DNA of 64,000 nt from Symsagittifera roscoffensis (Eukaryota; Xenacoelomorpha; Acoela; Convolutidae), in contig NC_087064.1 of the NCBI RefSeq assembly GCF_963678635.1, forward strand, positions 18,710,509-18,774,508, written 5' to 3'. Below, in pieces: positions 11,308 to 22,043 of the stretch. Under the pieces are notes generated by a model. That model saw nothing but the letters and a program-made list of their open reading frames with translations. It did no database searches and was not told the origin of the DNA. A program made the translations under genes and the position numbers. How positions within the stretch are numbered: the stretch's first letter is position 1; each line of letters begins with the position of its first letter.

Positions 11308-12940
11308 CATTTTTGCGACTTTGAGTTTTCGTCAAAGTCATCTTTCCCACTGAAAGCGGCATTTGGAAAGAACGCATAAACTGGAGGGCCCGGCCCTTAA
11401 CGCTATGCAAAAAGCAAACTTAGCAGAATTTCAATTTCGGGTGAAATCAAAATCAAGAACCCTGAAATACATATGTACCCGACCCGATTGTCGCGCAATA
11501 ACAGATCGCAAAAGCCGTCACCAGAAAGATCAACCAGATCATAAGGGTAGTTGCGAGGCTTTCAGCAGAGTGGGCCAACTGCCTAAGTTTGAGTTGCCAA
11601 AGCACAAACTGAAGAAAACAAGAAGCACGACTGCTCGGTTTGGTAATTGCACTGGCCGCATATTACCTACAATTTTGTCCCCATTCTGCAAGCTTACAAG
11701 AGCTACAAACTGGATCAGTATGAGAAAAGAATTTCGCGAACCAAAACTCCAGAGAATAACGACGGGAAATTGAACAGGATTGCGATGGAAATTGAGGAAA
11801 CCAAAGGACTTTCAGATGCCACGGGAATTCAAAAATTTTTAAGTCGGGCCTAGGAGGAGGGAGTCAGAGCACCAAAAAGTTTTAAAAAGTTGTTCTCGAT
11901 GTATTAAGCAGTTTTGTGGTCGACTACCTTGTCAGTAGTTATGAAACCTAATATCCCAGGCAGAAGGTAGATATTATGCAATTTAAAACGGTCACTAAGA
12001 AATCCCAAAAAGACCATAAGCTCCCCATGAAGCATTGGAACCACGCAAGACAGACCATCACCAACGACCAACTCCCTACCCTGGCAAAAGCCATCAGACT
12101 GTCAAGTGAACTAGTGAAATTTGTGACCGAAAAACTGAGCGCGACTTCGATTAGTGAACTTGTGTTCAAAGTTCAAAGATGCCTTATAACTATGCTTATT
12201 ATGATAAAAGTGTCTAAAACCTCAAAGGCTTTGAAACTGCAGAGGAACATCCTGGAGTGAACTTTCTACAATGAAAGAAGCGGTCCAACAGGTTTCAAAT
12301 GTGCGCCTGAAAACTTGAGAGAAGTGCCCCCAGGAGCGGAGCGAGTGGCTGTAAAGTTGCTGCATGAGCAAATACAGCAAGCCATAAAACCTTCCATAAT
12401 TACGGTTCGAAGGCCCTCGTCATGAAAAAAATTGAGTCGGAGCTAATGGCCGGATATCTCGAGCTTCTGGAAAGAATGGGAAAGTCGAATTGGAAGTATA
12501 TGTGGTCGCAATACACTATTGCTGACGATACCCGAATGTCTGACCTGACTGTGTACAGATATCAAATTAAATACTACCGAACTGTTGCAAGATTGTTCCA
12601 GTGTAAAAAGTTCACTATAAGTAAAAACTATCCAAAACTGATGACGTCAATGCGGACGGATGATGAAAGCATAACAGAGAGACACAGGAATACAACGAAT
12701 GACCACGTGGGACATAGCAAGGTGTTAAAAACTAATTATGAGAACGCCAGAATTGAAATAACGAAAGCCAAGCATCATGTCGACAGAGCCTTCCAGAATG
12801 CTGCTGGACCTTCCGATTCAATTTTGCCACCAGCAACCGACGCTGCTGGACCGTCAGGATCTTTCTTTCCACCACAAACTACCACTGCTTTTCCCTCTGC
12901 CAGAACTTGAAAGTGAGGAAGACGATTATCAAGTTTTTTT
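11308..12940 (+). pseudogene. C2H2 finger gene fragment, tandem copy 2
   Basis: Copy of 9,702-11,113 with 1,606-bp offset and only a handful of substitutions, which then runs on past the first copy's end. The frame at 12,422-12,910 is the longest readable version of the C-terminal region (162 codons): a helical start, the YRYQIKYYRTVARLF segment, a basic middle, and an Ala/Pro/Ser-rich tail with AAGPS repeats. The finger is again split between two frames at about 11,360. The sequence stops matching the family at about 12,935, where a T-rich junction begins. Confidence 0.6.
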
Positions 12941-13219
12941 ATTTTTGCAGTTTTTGATATATTATTACTACCGCCAAGACCTTGGTTTCGCTATTTATGG
13001 GATATCCATCGGTGTTTGTTTAGAAGGATGAACTCTTAAGACTAATTAATTGTGCGAAAGCGAAGATTGACTTTAAGGACTTGAGAGAAAAATGGGAGAG
13101 AGGAAATTTAGAAACGATGGCGAGAAAGTATCTGAACTCGGACAACCTGTAGCGTTGCTATGCTGGCTATTCGTCAGAAGAGAAGGGATTAGGATTGTTT
13201 GCAAAGAAAGTGAAAGAAG
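12941..13219 (+). pseudogene. 5' half of a SET domain, cut by the Polinton
   Basis: After a T-rich, intron-like stretch, the frame to 13,225 reads RCYAGYSSEEKGLGLFAKK, then VKEEG. This is the N-terminal SET motif (KG.GLFA....G), which binds the methyl donor in lysine methyltransferases. A TAG lies just ahead of it. The frame continues on the far side of the Polinton at 30,176, with exactly one copy of the target site between them. So the Polinton disrupted a SET frame that was open at this point. The arrangement of the two halves is closest in style to KMT5A-type SET domains, judged by eye. Confidence 0.65.
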
Positions 13220-13225
13220 AAGGAG
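13220..13225. repeat. Polinton target-site duplication, left
   Basis: The six bases aaggag directly precede the left terminal repeat and recur at 30,170-30,175. A 6-bp duplication is the hallmark of Maverick/Polinton integration. Confidence 0.9.
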
Positions 13226-13443
13226 AGTAGTATAGTAAAAGTGGCTAGGAAAATGACGACTTTTAACCCCCCCCCCCCAAAATTCAGTGTGCCGTTGTAC
13301 TTACCACTTTTAACCCCCAAAGGGGTTAAAGCCCCTACTTTTTCAGGCACGCATGTTTTAAGGGGGGTTAAAATTGGTAATTTTCCAGCCACTTTATGGA
13401 AACGGGAATGGAATTAAGTTTTGGTTGGTGCATGTTTTCCCTT
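13226..13443 (+). repeat. Polinton left terminal inverted repeat
   Basis: 218 bp, inverted relative to 29,955-30,169. It contains a run of eleven C at 13,267-13,277 and a C-rich/G-rich segment with an internal palindrome (taacccccaaaggggtta). The inner boundary is clear: after catgttttccctt the two ends diverge. Confidence 0.9.
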
Positions 13444-13637
13444 TGACTTTGACAGTTCAAACTTTACTGCGCGCGTTATATTGTGGATTATTTTGTAATC
13501 TTTATCGCCACGTGTGGAATTAAATAAAATGCTGTGATATTGGTAAGTTTTTATTGTTGTTTTGAATACCCCCTCCCCCTCACGATTAGAGTTGTTGATT
13601 ATTTCACTTTTCGGTCAAAAGAACAATTTTGAAAAGC

Positions 13638-13643
13638 TTTATT
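13638..13643 (-). terminator. Polyadenylation signal of the polymerase gene
   Basis: AATAAA on the minus strand, about 55 bases past the polymerase stop codon at 13,699. Confidence 0.5.
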
Positions 13644-13698
13644 TCCTGAATGAAAAGTACTATAAAGCGAATCATTTACATTTATAATCAGAAGTTAT

Positions 13699-16600
13699 TT
13701 AGTCAGAATCGTCTAATATAAAAGCACGTCGATTTAAGCACCGCCGTTTAGGTGGTCTAATTTCTTCCCGCTCGTTTTCTTCTCGAGCTTCAATGTCCAA
13801 ATAGGGGCAGTTGTACGCTGCTGGTTCTGACTCATTTTGCCCACTTAGCTGGTCGAAATCTACCAAATCCTGTTCTAGCTCTTGATCAGTGTATGTGGGT
13901 TGGTTGAACCCCATATCTGGTGGAGTAACAATATCCACATAATACCCGCCCTGCGTTTCTATATCTTCAGCCAAATCCTCCCCACTTCCGTTATCGGTGG
14001 GAGTGGGGACCACGGCGTCGTCGTCTACGTCGTATTCGCCCCAGTCCATGGTGCGCCCAATTTCTCTTATGAACATATCCTCACGCAAACGTTTATGTCC
14101 GAAAGGACTAGTAGTTACTCTGTCTGCATGTATATAGCGCTTATTGTCAAATGCGCTCAGGGAAATTTTATTCGTTATTATGGTTTGTAAATTGTGATTG
14201 CAAGAATTTAACCTCACATTTTCTGACCGGACCAGCGAACAGTAAGTCAATGTTTGTTTAAATTTATTATGGGTTAGCTCCATTTTCGAATATTTAGAAA
14301 TACCTTTCGCGCTTTTTTTGTCCATGTCTGAAACAAAAATACAATCAATTTACTTCAAATTTTTAACAGTTTTTCTCTTTTCCACATAAATACCTCCATT
14401 CCCCCCCCCAACCCTCACTACACAATCTTATGATTTGTTTTTGTTGCCCTTTTCTAAAATGGTAATTGCAAAATGGTAAAAGAAAAGAAACTTACTCGAA
14501 GAAATAATGCTGTACAGTTTGGGTTTTAGTCCGACGTACTCCTGTATGATCTCCCCAGCAAACTCGTCCTTGAATTTCAGGGTAACGCGCAAATTCTCGT
14601 TGGTGTAGAGGGGGTGGGTGGCTGGTAGATTTGAAAAGTCAAAATGATTTCGCAGTTCATGGTTTTTCTCAATTTCATTGTAGAGATCTTTGCTGCGGAT
14701 TTCATACAGGAACGAATCAGTGTCCGAATATAAAAGAGTAGCGTCAAAATTTTTCTTGATTATGTTGTAATGGAACTGGAACATGTAAAATTTTGCCAAA
14801 TCTAGTATCGTTGCACCAACAATTGTGGGCTTATCCCATTTAATGTTCACAGGTTTTGAGGTTACAGATACCAAGTGTTGGTCAATAATTTTTATATTGC
14901 TAAATCTTTTTTTCCTTGATAAATTTTGCAGTTCTTCAGCATTGCGAACAATATCTACAATAAGTCGATTCCTTTTTGATTCGCAGAATTTTCCAAACGC
15001 ACTATTTATTATTTGCTTGAAGAAATCTTGTTCAAACTTGGTAGTAGCTTTTTTTCGGAGCTCAGTGTTCAACTGAACATATGGTGCAATAAATTTTTCT
15101 TGTCTGAACTGCAGTACTCGATTAACTTTTTCAATTTTCAAACCAAGTTTGACATAGAGCTGAAGTGTTAGGTAGTGTACAGTATAGTTTTTCTTTGGAA
15201 AGAAGTTTTGTATGAGCTTTGGCGTAGTGCCCACTTTATCCGAAATGTTCATTTTTTTTCAACATGTCCAATTGAAGCTCACTGAGCCACATTTTGGACA
15301 CAACTTCTTTTGTTGGGGCGAGTGGGTAATCCGAATGTGCATCATGCAAATGATCGGGGTATAAAAGATCGACGTCCAAAATGTATCCAATTTCGGATTC
15401 TCTGCTCGTGTTGAGAATTTCGGCTATAGTAACTTGGTCATTAAACTCGAATGAGTTAAGTGGAAGAGGAAATTTTTCCATAATCCCGCCATATAAATTG
15501 TTCGCGTCTATCATGAAGAGGAAAGTGTTAGGCTGTTTAGGGTCGTAATTTTTCACAAATTTATTGTTGGCGGAAACAAGTCTTTTTTCAAACACACTTG
15601 CAATGCCCCCCCTGATCAGGTTTTCTGCCATATCCAAGTGCTCCCTATTAGTGAGCAAATGGAGGTCAGCCTTGCATGTTCGCAAAAATGCATCCCCTGA
15701 GAGATTCCTAACCGTGAAATATTGAGCACAATCTAGCTTATATGTTTCATAACACACTCGTCTAAACTCTTCAAAAACGCATGCAAGAATCAAGGTATCA
15801 GTTGTTAGATACAAATCGCTGTATTCGCCCAAAGTCTGACAACCGAAACGAGTGTACACTAACCATGCATGTTGGTATTCTTTTTCACTGACACTAACAA
15901 CACCTCCTTGCAGCGTGTTGGTCCACTTGTCGCGTGCAGGTAGTCCATCTTCTGTGTATCTTGCATGGCTGTCAACATACGAGTAGGGGAAGTAACCTTT
16001 TTGTCGAATCAATGCTTTATCTTCTTCCGGTCGGGTAGCAAAGTGGTTATTGAGATATATGAACTTTTCCACGGGTAGATTTCGAGCTAGCTCATCGAGT
16101 GAGCTGTTCATAAATTTACAACTGTCCACAAAACGGATTTCTTCGTAGACATGTTGGACATTTCCTTTTTCGTTAGTGTACGATCTAATCCACACTTTCA
16201 TTGTAAGTGAAATAAATTTTTCGTCATTGAGAGGAATGACCGAAAATGTGTTTCTGGTATTGGTATCTTGCAGACTCTTCAGTACATGGTGCAAATCATA
16301 ATTCTGGTGATTGTGGGCAAAGACAGGGGTGAATTGTATGGTACGTCTCAGGAAGTTGCATTTGTTGTGAGCCCATCCGAGGAATGATCCATCGAAATGA
16401 TTATGGTCCAAAACTTTCGCGTTAGTTTCGGAGAATTCCTCTTCGCAAATCCAGCATTTGTCACTGTCTTCAAGAATAGTGGTGCTTCCGAGGTAGTTCG
16501 GGTATCGTCGTTTTTTATTATGAAAGTCACGCGCCAATACTTCGAGCATTCGAACGAATTTAGTCATGGCGTCCACTCCTCGATGAAGTGAAAAAACGCC

Positions 16601-17073
16601 GGTTTCGGGTTTCCAGCTTCCACAACGACAAGGCAAAAACTGCTGGGCTTATGTTTTTCAATCAGGGTTGTGCTCGAGCAGGTAGGATTATTTCTCACCG
16701 TCTCCACCTTCTCCAGCACAGACTCCAAATCAAAGTAAACCGCGAATGGGCTATAGCTTCGAGCACCGATGTTTTTGAAGCCTACGCTGCTCTTGTCAAC
16801 ATTTGGCATGGTAACGATTGCTGGTTCGTTCCCCATGCAGATTAACTGGTGGCGCTCAAGTCGTTCCTCAGATGAACACCGGTGGAAGCAATTTCGGCAC
16901 AGCATGTTTCTCGATCTCAGTTTTCTTTTTTGCATTTTGCTCACTAGCTTGTTCAGGTCTTTTATCACGACGTAGTGATGCGTGCCCATATCGTTTAGAA
17001 GCAGCAAATCCACAACAAAATTAGTCTGATATTTTGACACTCTCAGGGGTAGAAGAGTCTTTTCATTGTACAT
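13699..17073 (-). pseudogene. Protein-primed DNA polymerase B, exonuclease and polymerase domains (broken, spliced)
   Basis: Replicates the element from terminal-protein primers. Read from 17,073 down: residues 1-169 hold a Cys/His finger (C59, C62, H75, C79) and exonuclease motif FDLE (D115, E117). The next frame (16,636-15,236) holds an HNH-like insert (C61, C64, DHNH, C93), an exonuclease NYDLH segment, and polymerase motif A with D377 in IDANNLYG. The next (15,252-14,496) holds motif B KQIINSAFGK and motif C YSDTDS. A 168-bp intron (14,328-14,495, GTAAG...CAG) joins in phase to the last exon, which starts KKSAKGISK and ends in an acidic tail at 13,699. Frames break in a T6 run near 16,575 and an A8 run near 15,245. 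Identity is certain; activity of this copy is doubtful. Confidence 0.9.
14328..14495 (-). other. Intron in the polymerase gene
   Basis: Donor GTAAG and acceptor TTTGTTTCAG fit the consensus. The exons join with phase 1 and keep the frame across a region that is continuous in polymerase relatives (before the KAKG-type segment). Confidence 0.8.
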
Positions 17074-17226
17074 AGAGAAAAATTTTGAATGATATTTTTA
17101 TACTAATTTTTAATGTCATCATAATAATAATTCTTCAACGATTGTGCAGCCAACCATTTGTTCTGATGTGCTTAGATACAGCTTCACACCAATAAAAAAA
17201 AAGATTTGATTAAAACTTCAACTAAC

Positions 17227-18299
17227 CTGAAGACATTCACTTGCACTTCATTCAAAATTTCGAAGCGTGCAATAGCCGGTAGTCCCATTGGGTACACAAA
17301 ATCACCAGTTGGCTCGTGCGCTCTTGAGTTTCTGCGATAATCATAGAAGCTCGCTTTCTCCTCCTCTCTACTCTGCATCGTACGAAGAGTGAGCGGGATA
17401 TTGTTCTGCCGATGATACTCAGCAACGAAGCAGTACTCAAAGCATCGATCGTCTTCATAATTGCGAATATTCAACAAGAAGCGTTTGAGTTTCAGTAGAT
17501 CGGCTGGTAGTGGCAAGTACGATGAACCCCTGATCGGTGCAGACTTCACCATTTTTAGGACAATCTTATCAATCCTGCGGACTCTCCAGCCACTACCATG
17601 AGACGCATATTGATGGACAGTAGACAATATTTGGTATACGCAATCATAGAATTGGTCCTGGGTCCATCCTTGAACGTCTACAGCAAGCATTTTGCAATTG
17701 GCGAAGATGGTTATTACTTCTTCTGTGCCATCTGCCTTCTCTTTTTCAAGAGTTACTTCTGCCGACAATTGAGCTTTCTGAGGCTCATACATAGTATTTT
17801 GAAGTATCAGCTCTTCGATTTCGTCTCTCTTGGTCACGAATAGCGCTAGTAGGTCCACTTCCGTTTCCATCGGCACTATATCGTATGTCCTGACTGCTCC
17901 ATCAAAAGCTGTCTCAGGCTGTATAGAAGTGAGGATTTCTCGGCTCACATCCCATGCTGGCAGACCGTGTTCGTTTAGCATATGCGCAGCATATGCGCGA
18001 TCAATTTGGAACACATTCATGTCGTAGAGACAAATTCTTCTTTCTTCCGTTTCATCGATTGTTTTGTGACGCTCCACGACATGTTCCCAAATGACGCGAA
18101 GTGACTTATCCTCTAGTTCACAGTGACCACATATGTAGTCGGTTTTCACAGGATCAATCTTGTGAACAGCCATTAGATGTTTTTTGAGGCTTCGCCGGTC
18201 ACTCAGTTTTTTTTGGCAGAGATTACAGGGTACGACTTTTGTAGACATTGCGAGGTGGTTGTTTTTGAGAATTTTGATATTTCGGAGAGCTAGGTTCAA
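17227..18299 (-). CDS. Polymerase B N-terminal region with two C2H2 fingers
   Basis: Residues 25-46 (C25, C28, H41, H46) and 57-78 (C57, C60, H73, H78) form two C2H2-type fingers, DNA- or protein-binding modules. A long middle region follows, and then the segment with SGW and RGSSYLPLP at roughly residues 235-260, which is conserved near the N-terminus of Polinton polymerases. Met1 (18,299) or Met18 (18,248, MSTKVV) could start translation; Met18 lies just ahead of the first finger. A donor-like GTTAGT follows at 17,226, so the exon probably joins the 17,073 frame across about 150 bp. The phases do not agree as read, so a further one-base break or a different acceptor is likely. It belongs to the same gene as 13,699-17,073. 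Confidence 0.75.
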
Positions 18300-19658
18300 A
18301 TAAAGCAGATACTGGTTTACAAGTCAAAAGAGATCAAGTGATTTTCCGTTTGTTTTACGACTGCTATTAAATCTGTTTAGACTTTCAAACTTTTTTTTAT
18401 CATTTGCTTAATTGCCAAACAAGGAGTGGTTTCCTAAGGTGGAGCTTAGATTAATAAAATCGAGAGGGTGCGCCCGAAATACTCTCAGATACATCAAAGG
18501 AAACAACTTCGGCTCATTAGATAAACCTATAAAATAGTCTCATAAATCAACCAAATTTTCTGAATTAACCACAAAGTTCCTAAACAAGTTGTGTAGCTTC
18601 AAACAACTCATCGGCACTCAATTCAAAAAGACCTCACCCGAGTAGACCTAAGCCAGCAGAGTGAAATGAAAGCCTTACACCGAATGTAGTTAATCATCAA
18701 TTGAGCTGTCAAAGAAGTGATAAAGCTTCATATCATGATTTTTTTAAAAATTAAATAATGGGAATTTTTCATGTCAAACTTCTGAAAATCGAAAAAATCA
18801 AACAGGTCAATTTATTCTTTTTTGATTTTTTCTTGTTTTTATTAAATTCATTCTGCGTATATGTTCACTGATTCAGGTATCTGTTGGGTCCTTTGCAGTG
18901 TTTCAGCTTTTACTTTTAGATGGTTTCCACTGCAGGGTGGTGAGGAGCATTGGCTCAGTGGATATGCAGTCCGTTCAAAAACCACCGAATATCTTTTGAA
19001 ACATGGCCGCCTAGACTCGAAAACGTCGGCTACGCCTTGTTTTCGACCCCGCTGAGTCTAAAAAAATTGGTTTCATCCATTTCTGAGCACGGCTTCATAG
19101 TGAACGACACTTAGCCAACGATGAATTTTAACGAATTTCGATTTTCTCAAAAATAACATTTCAAACAGCTTTGTATCAAGACACTGTGGGTTTCATCAGC
19201 CGTAACACCCTTATAGCAACAGTATGAGATAAAGTTGCAGGACAAAAAATAAAAAAACGAAATTTTGCATACTTTTTCTGGTATCGGTTTTGAACAGAAA
19301 TAACATGTTAGGTGTTGCATATACAGGCAAACTTTCATTAGCTAAGTTGATCACCTACTACTGGTCGAAACCAGAGGATAATTTTTAATACCACTGTTTG
19401 TTTCAAACAAAATTTTGAAACTCTTAATTTTTTTTTTCAAAAACAAAAAAAAATTTAAAATATGTTTCTTTTTGTTTAGTTTTATTCTTTCAAAGATTTC
19501 TGAAAAAAAAGTTAGAGAGCAAACATTACATTAGAAAAATCATAAACAAAACGTAAGCAAAGATTCAGCCACAATAATAAAAAAAAACTTATCAAACTAA
19601 ATAATAAACCCCCAAACTGGTGCACTCTCGGTGGAAACAAAGTTTTTTTTTTGAGTTT
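18300..19658. other. Polinton internal spacer with a SINE-like insert
   Basis: AT-rich, with no coding frame I recognise. The small minus frame at 19,147-19,338 has a few Cys and hydrophobic residues but no similarity I can name. The tRNA-like block at 18,944-19,056 is described separately. Confidence 0.4.
18944..19056 (+). repeat. tRNA-like (SINE-type) sequence inside the Polinton
   Basis: An A-box-like tggctcagtggatatg is followed about 75 bases later by a B-box-like gttttcgacccc. The spacing is too long and the stems too poor for a functional tRNA, so it is probably a SINE head or a chance resemblance. Confidence 0.35.
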
Positions 19659-20330
19659 TCAGAGATCTCTAAATTGCAGTTTGCGTTTTTTCGGCGCATA
19701 GCAAGCATTGATAGGCGGCGTCTCAGCTACTAACTTTGGTGCAGTGGGACTTTGACTGCCGGAAGAAGAAGAAGCAGAAAAAGTTTGCTGCTGCTGTTGT
19801 TGAGTGATTGGAAAAATATCCGGTTTTATTGGGGTTTTGGGCGTCTGCTGGACCTCATCTTTTTTCTCTGTTGAATCTGGTGATTCAATCGACTCAATGT
19901 TCCAGTAGTTTTCTCGCTCTGCTAAATCTCTAATGGATCCTTCCTGATTTTCGTAAAAGGGGATCGATTGGCAATCGTAGTTAAACAGTATTTTTCTCGG
20001 TGAACGATCAAGGCAAGTAGGGTCTTGAATATCTGTGCGCTTCAGCGCAGGATACGATTCAGTCACACAACAACTCTCGTAGACCTGTTTTCTGCTTTGT
20101 ATGAGGATACCAATTTGATCTAGCAAATAATGGGGTAACATCAAATGGTTTTTAGTGACCCATTCATCGAATTCTCGGCTTCCTGGATCAAGATCGTTCA
20201 AAGCACTTGCTTTTCGATGACGCATTTTCCGTTCCTGTTGAACCACTACGATAGAATCTCTGGTATAAGTTTGGTACAATATAGCTCTTTCAAGAGAATT
20301 AATTGAAATAATTTGCAGTGGAGTTGCCAT
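19659..20330 (-). CDS. Polinton protein of unknown function, 223 aa
   Basis: An intact frame from ATG 20,330. Residues 1-110 look globular (mixed helix and strand, with a WVTKNHLMLPHYLLDQIG segment). The C-terminal half is low-complexity: acidic/Pro-rich, then Q6, then Ser-rich, ending in a basic KKRKLQF tail that could be a nuclear signal. I do not recognise a family. It sits between the polymerase and the divergent plus-strand gene, where Polintons often carry lineage-specific genes; a capsid accessory or DNA-binding role is possible but not shown. Confidence 0.6.
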   Translation of the reverse strand: MATPLQIISINSLERAILYQTYTRDSIVVVQQERKMRHRKASALNDLDPGSREFDEWVTKNHLMLPHYLLDQIGILIQSRKQVYESCCVTESYPALKRTDIQDPTCLDRSPRKILFNYDCQSIPFYENQEGSIRDLAERENYWNIESIESPDSTEKKDEVQQTPKTPIKPDIFPITQQQQQQTFSASSSSGSQSPTAPKLVAETPPINACYAPKKRKLQFRDL

Positions 20331-20851
20331 CGTTGAAAATTTTGTTTTGTTTGATTTTGAGAGATTGAATAAAAATAGTGAGTTGATTAAGTTTGACGTA
20401 CCACTTTTAGTTTTTTATTGCTGGTGGTCTAAGTTTTAGCCAATTACCATAAATCGGGTTTTGTAAAAATTTAATATGTTTTCAGGGCTTTTGCAATTAA
20501 AGTAGAAATGTGAACGCTTTGAAAATCTATACTTCAAAGAAACAGCATGGCGCCTTTTTATGATACCCTAAGCACAAATGACAGAAGTTTTACACTTCAA
20601 AGAGATAACAGGCATGCCGCCAGGGTAAAACCGTTGAGATTTATGAGCTAAAACGGGAACTTGCCAGACAGATTTGACATGTATAACTTAAACTCATAAA
20701 TTTCCAACTGCAAACTATTTAAAAGTCCCCAATGAAGCTTAAGGAATACCGTAAAAGAAATCGCCCGAGTTAAGCTATTCACCGGCTAGGTAAATCATTC
20801 TTAAATTGTCTCTTGACTGATACGGTTGAATAAAATTACCGCTACCCAACT
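20331..20851. promoter_or_regulatory. Divergent intergenic region of the Polinton
   Basis: About 520 bp separate the minus-strand gene starting at 20,330 from the plus-strand gene starting at 20,852, so promoters for both must lie here. I see no clear TATA box or repeat that would place them. Confidence 0.3.
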
Positions 20852-21928
20852 ATGTACACGCTTGAAAGTGATACTAACTTTTTTGATGACTTTCGTGATA
20901 TTTCTTCAGGAGAAAAACGTATAGTCAGAGTTGGAACAAAAACATTTGAAAAAACAGGTACCTATATTACACTAAAATTGTATAAGAAAACTGACGAAGA
21001 AGTGTTCAAAATGTATCAAGCAGTTACTTTGACGACGAAAGAATTTGATAGCTTAGCAGATAATTATTCAAAAGTAAGAAAAAATGATCAAAGCACCAAC
21101 TGGTGAAAAGATTTCAACTTCCACAACAGGAAACGATAAACCTCAAAAACGACGATATAAATCAAAACGATCGGTTCACTCCGAAAAAGACTGTAATAGT
21201 GAAAACGGAGAGGATGATGAAGAAGATTATTCCAACAAAAAAGTCGAGTGGCTTGAGTAAGTGGAAAAAAAACCCAGTTTCATTTATTAATTATCAGAAT
21301 GGTTGAAGCAATGTATGAACAATCGCCGGAATACTTTAAACAATTTCGGAAAAACTTTAAATTTTTTTTTCTGAACAATGAACCCGACGTCTCTGACCTT
21401 CCTTCTAATACGAACTTTGCATTTGCAGTCCATTCAAATCAGAACGAATTTTGTTCCCAATCTCCCGCCAATGGTCAGCCACATTACCACGTTCTTATCG
21501 AAGTTACAAAAGAATGCACTGAAGCAGTTAACAAGATGACCTTAAAATCTTTTATTGTGCCTTGCCTCCTTTCATCCTTTAAATGTTTGATTATGCGGTG
21601 CAGCAAATATCATCTATCAGGACCACTGATGGAAAAAATAAAATTGGCTGTTAACTACAATTCGACTAACAACCTTGACACCGCCGGAGTTTCTTTGCGA
21701 AAACGATTGCCACAGATTTGCTTTGCATCACAGACTCGATCCATTCAAACTCAAACTGATCTAATTACTAATGTAACCATTGAACGTTTTATTCGAATTT
21801 TGAATGGGGATAATGCTGCCGAATTTTCAAAAATCATTGATATTATTTTGAGTGGGTATGGTCGATTAGAGATTGATTCAAATACTTTGTTTGTTAAATT
21901 TATAATGGAGAAGAAATACAATTTTTGA
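20852..21928 (+). CDS. Divergent Polinton gene: PC4-like start, acidic linker, HYH-containing C-terminal part
   Basis: Three successive frames probably form one gene. The first (20,852-21,106) has a segment KRIVRVGTKTFEKTGTYI followed by an ITLKLYKK/LTTKEFDSL pattern, reminiscent of the PC4 single-strand-DNA-binding fold. The second, from ATG 21,083 in another frame, encodes a basic then acidic linker (NGEDDEEDY). It ends at a GTAAGT donor near 21,256, and a CAG acceptor near 21,298 leads in phase into the third frame, giving an intron of only about 41 bp. The third frame contains QPHYHVLIEV, like the His-x-His motif of HUH endonucleases. The break between frames one and two is in an A6 run. 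Domain calls are by eye and weak. Confidence 0.5.
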
Positions 21929-22043
21929 AAAAAAATATTTCTGAGATAATTCCAGCGGTATGTGTTCTAGCAACCATACAACATGTTTTTTTTTTTAAAA
22001 AATCAATTATAAATCATTAAAGAAATGCAACAGTATCACAAAG

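Noticed and set aside
10342-12169. Minus-strand frames of 73 codons at 10,342 and 11,948
   Set aside because: They are identical only because the sequence is duplicated, and they lie opposite readable plus-strand family frames.
16588-17024. Plus-strand frames opposite the polymerase
   Set aside because: Antisense shadows of the polymerase exons, with no independent support.
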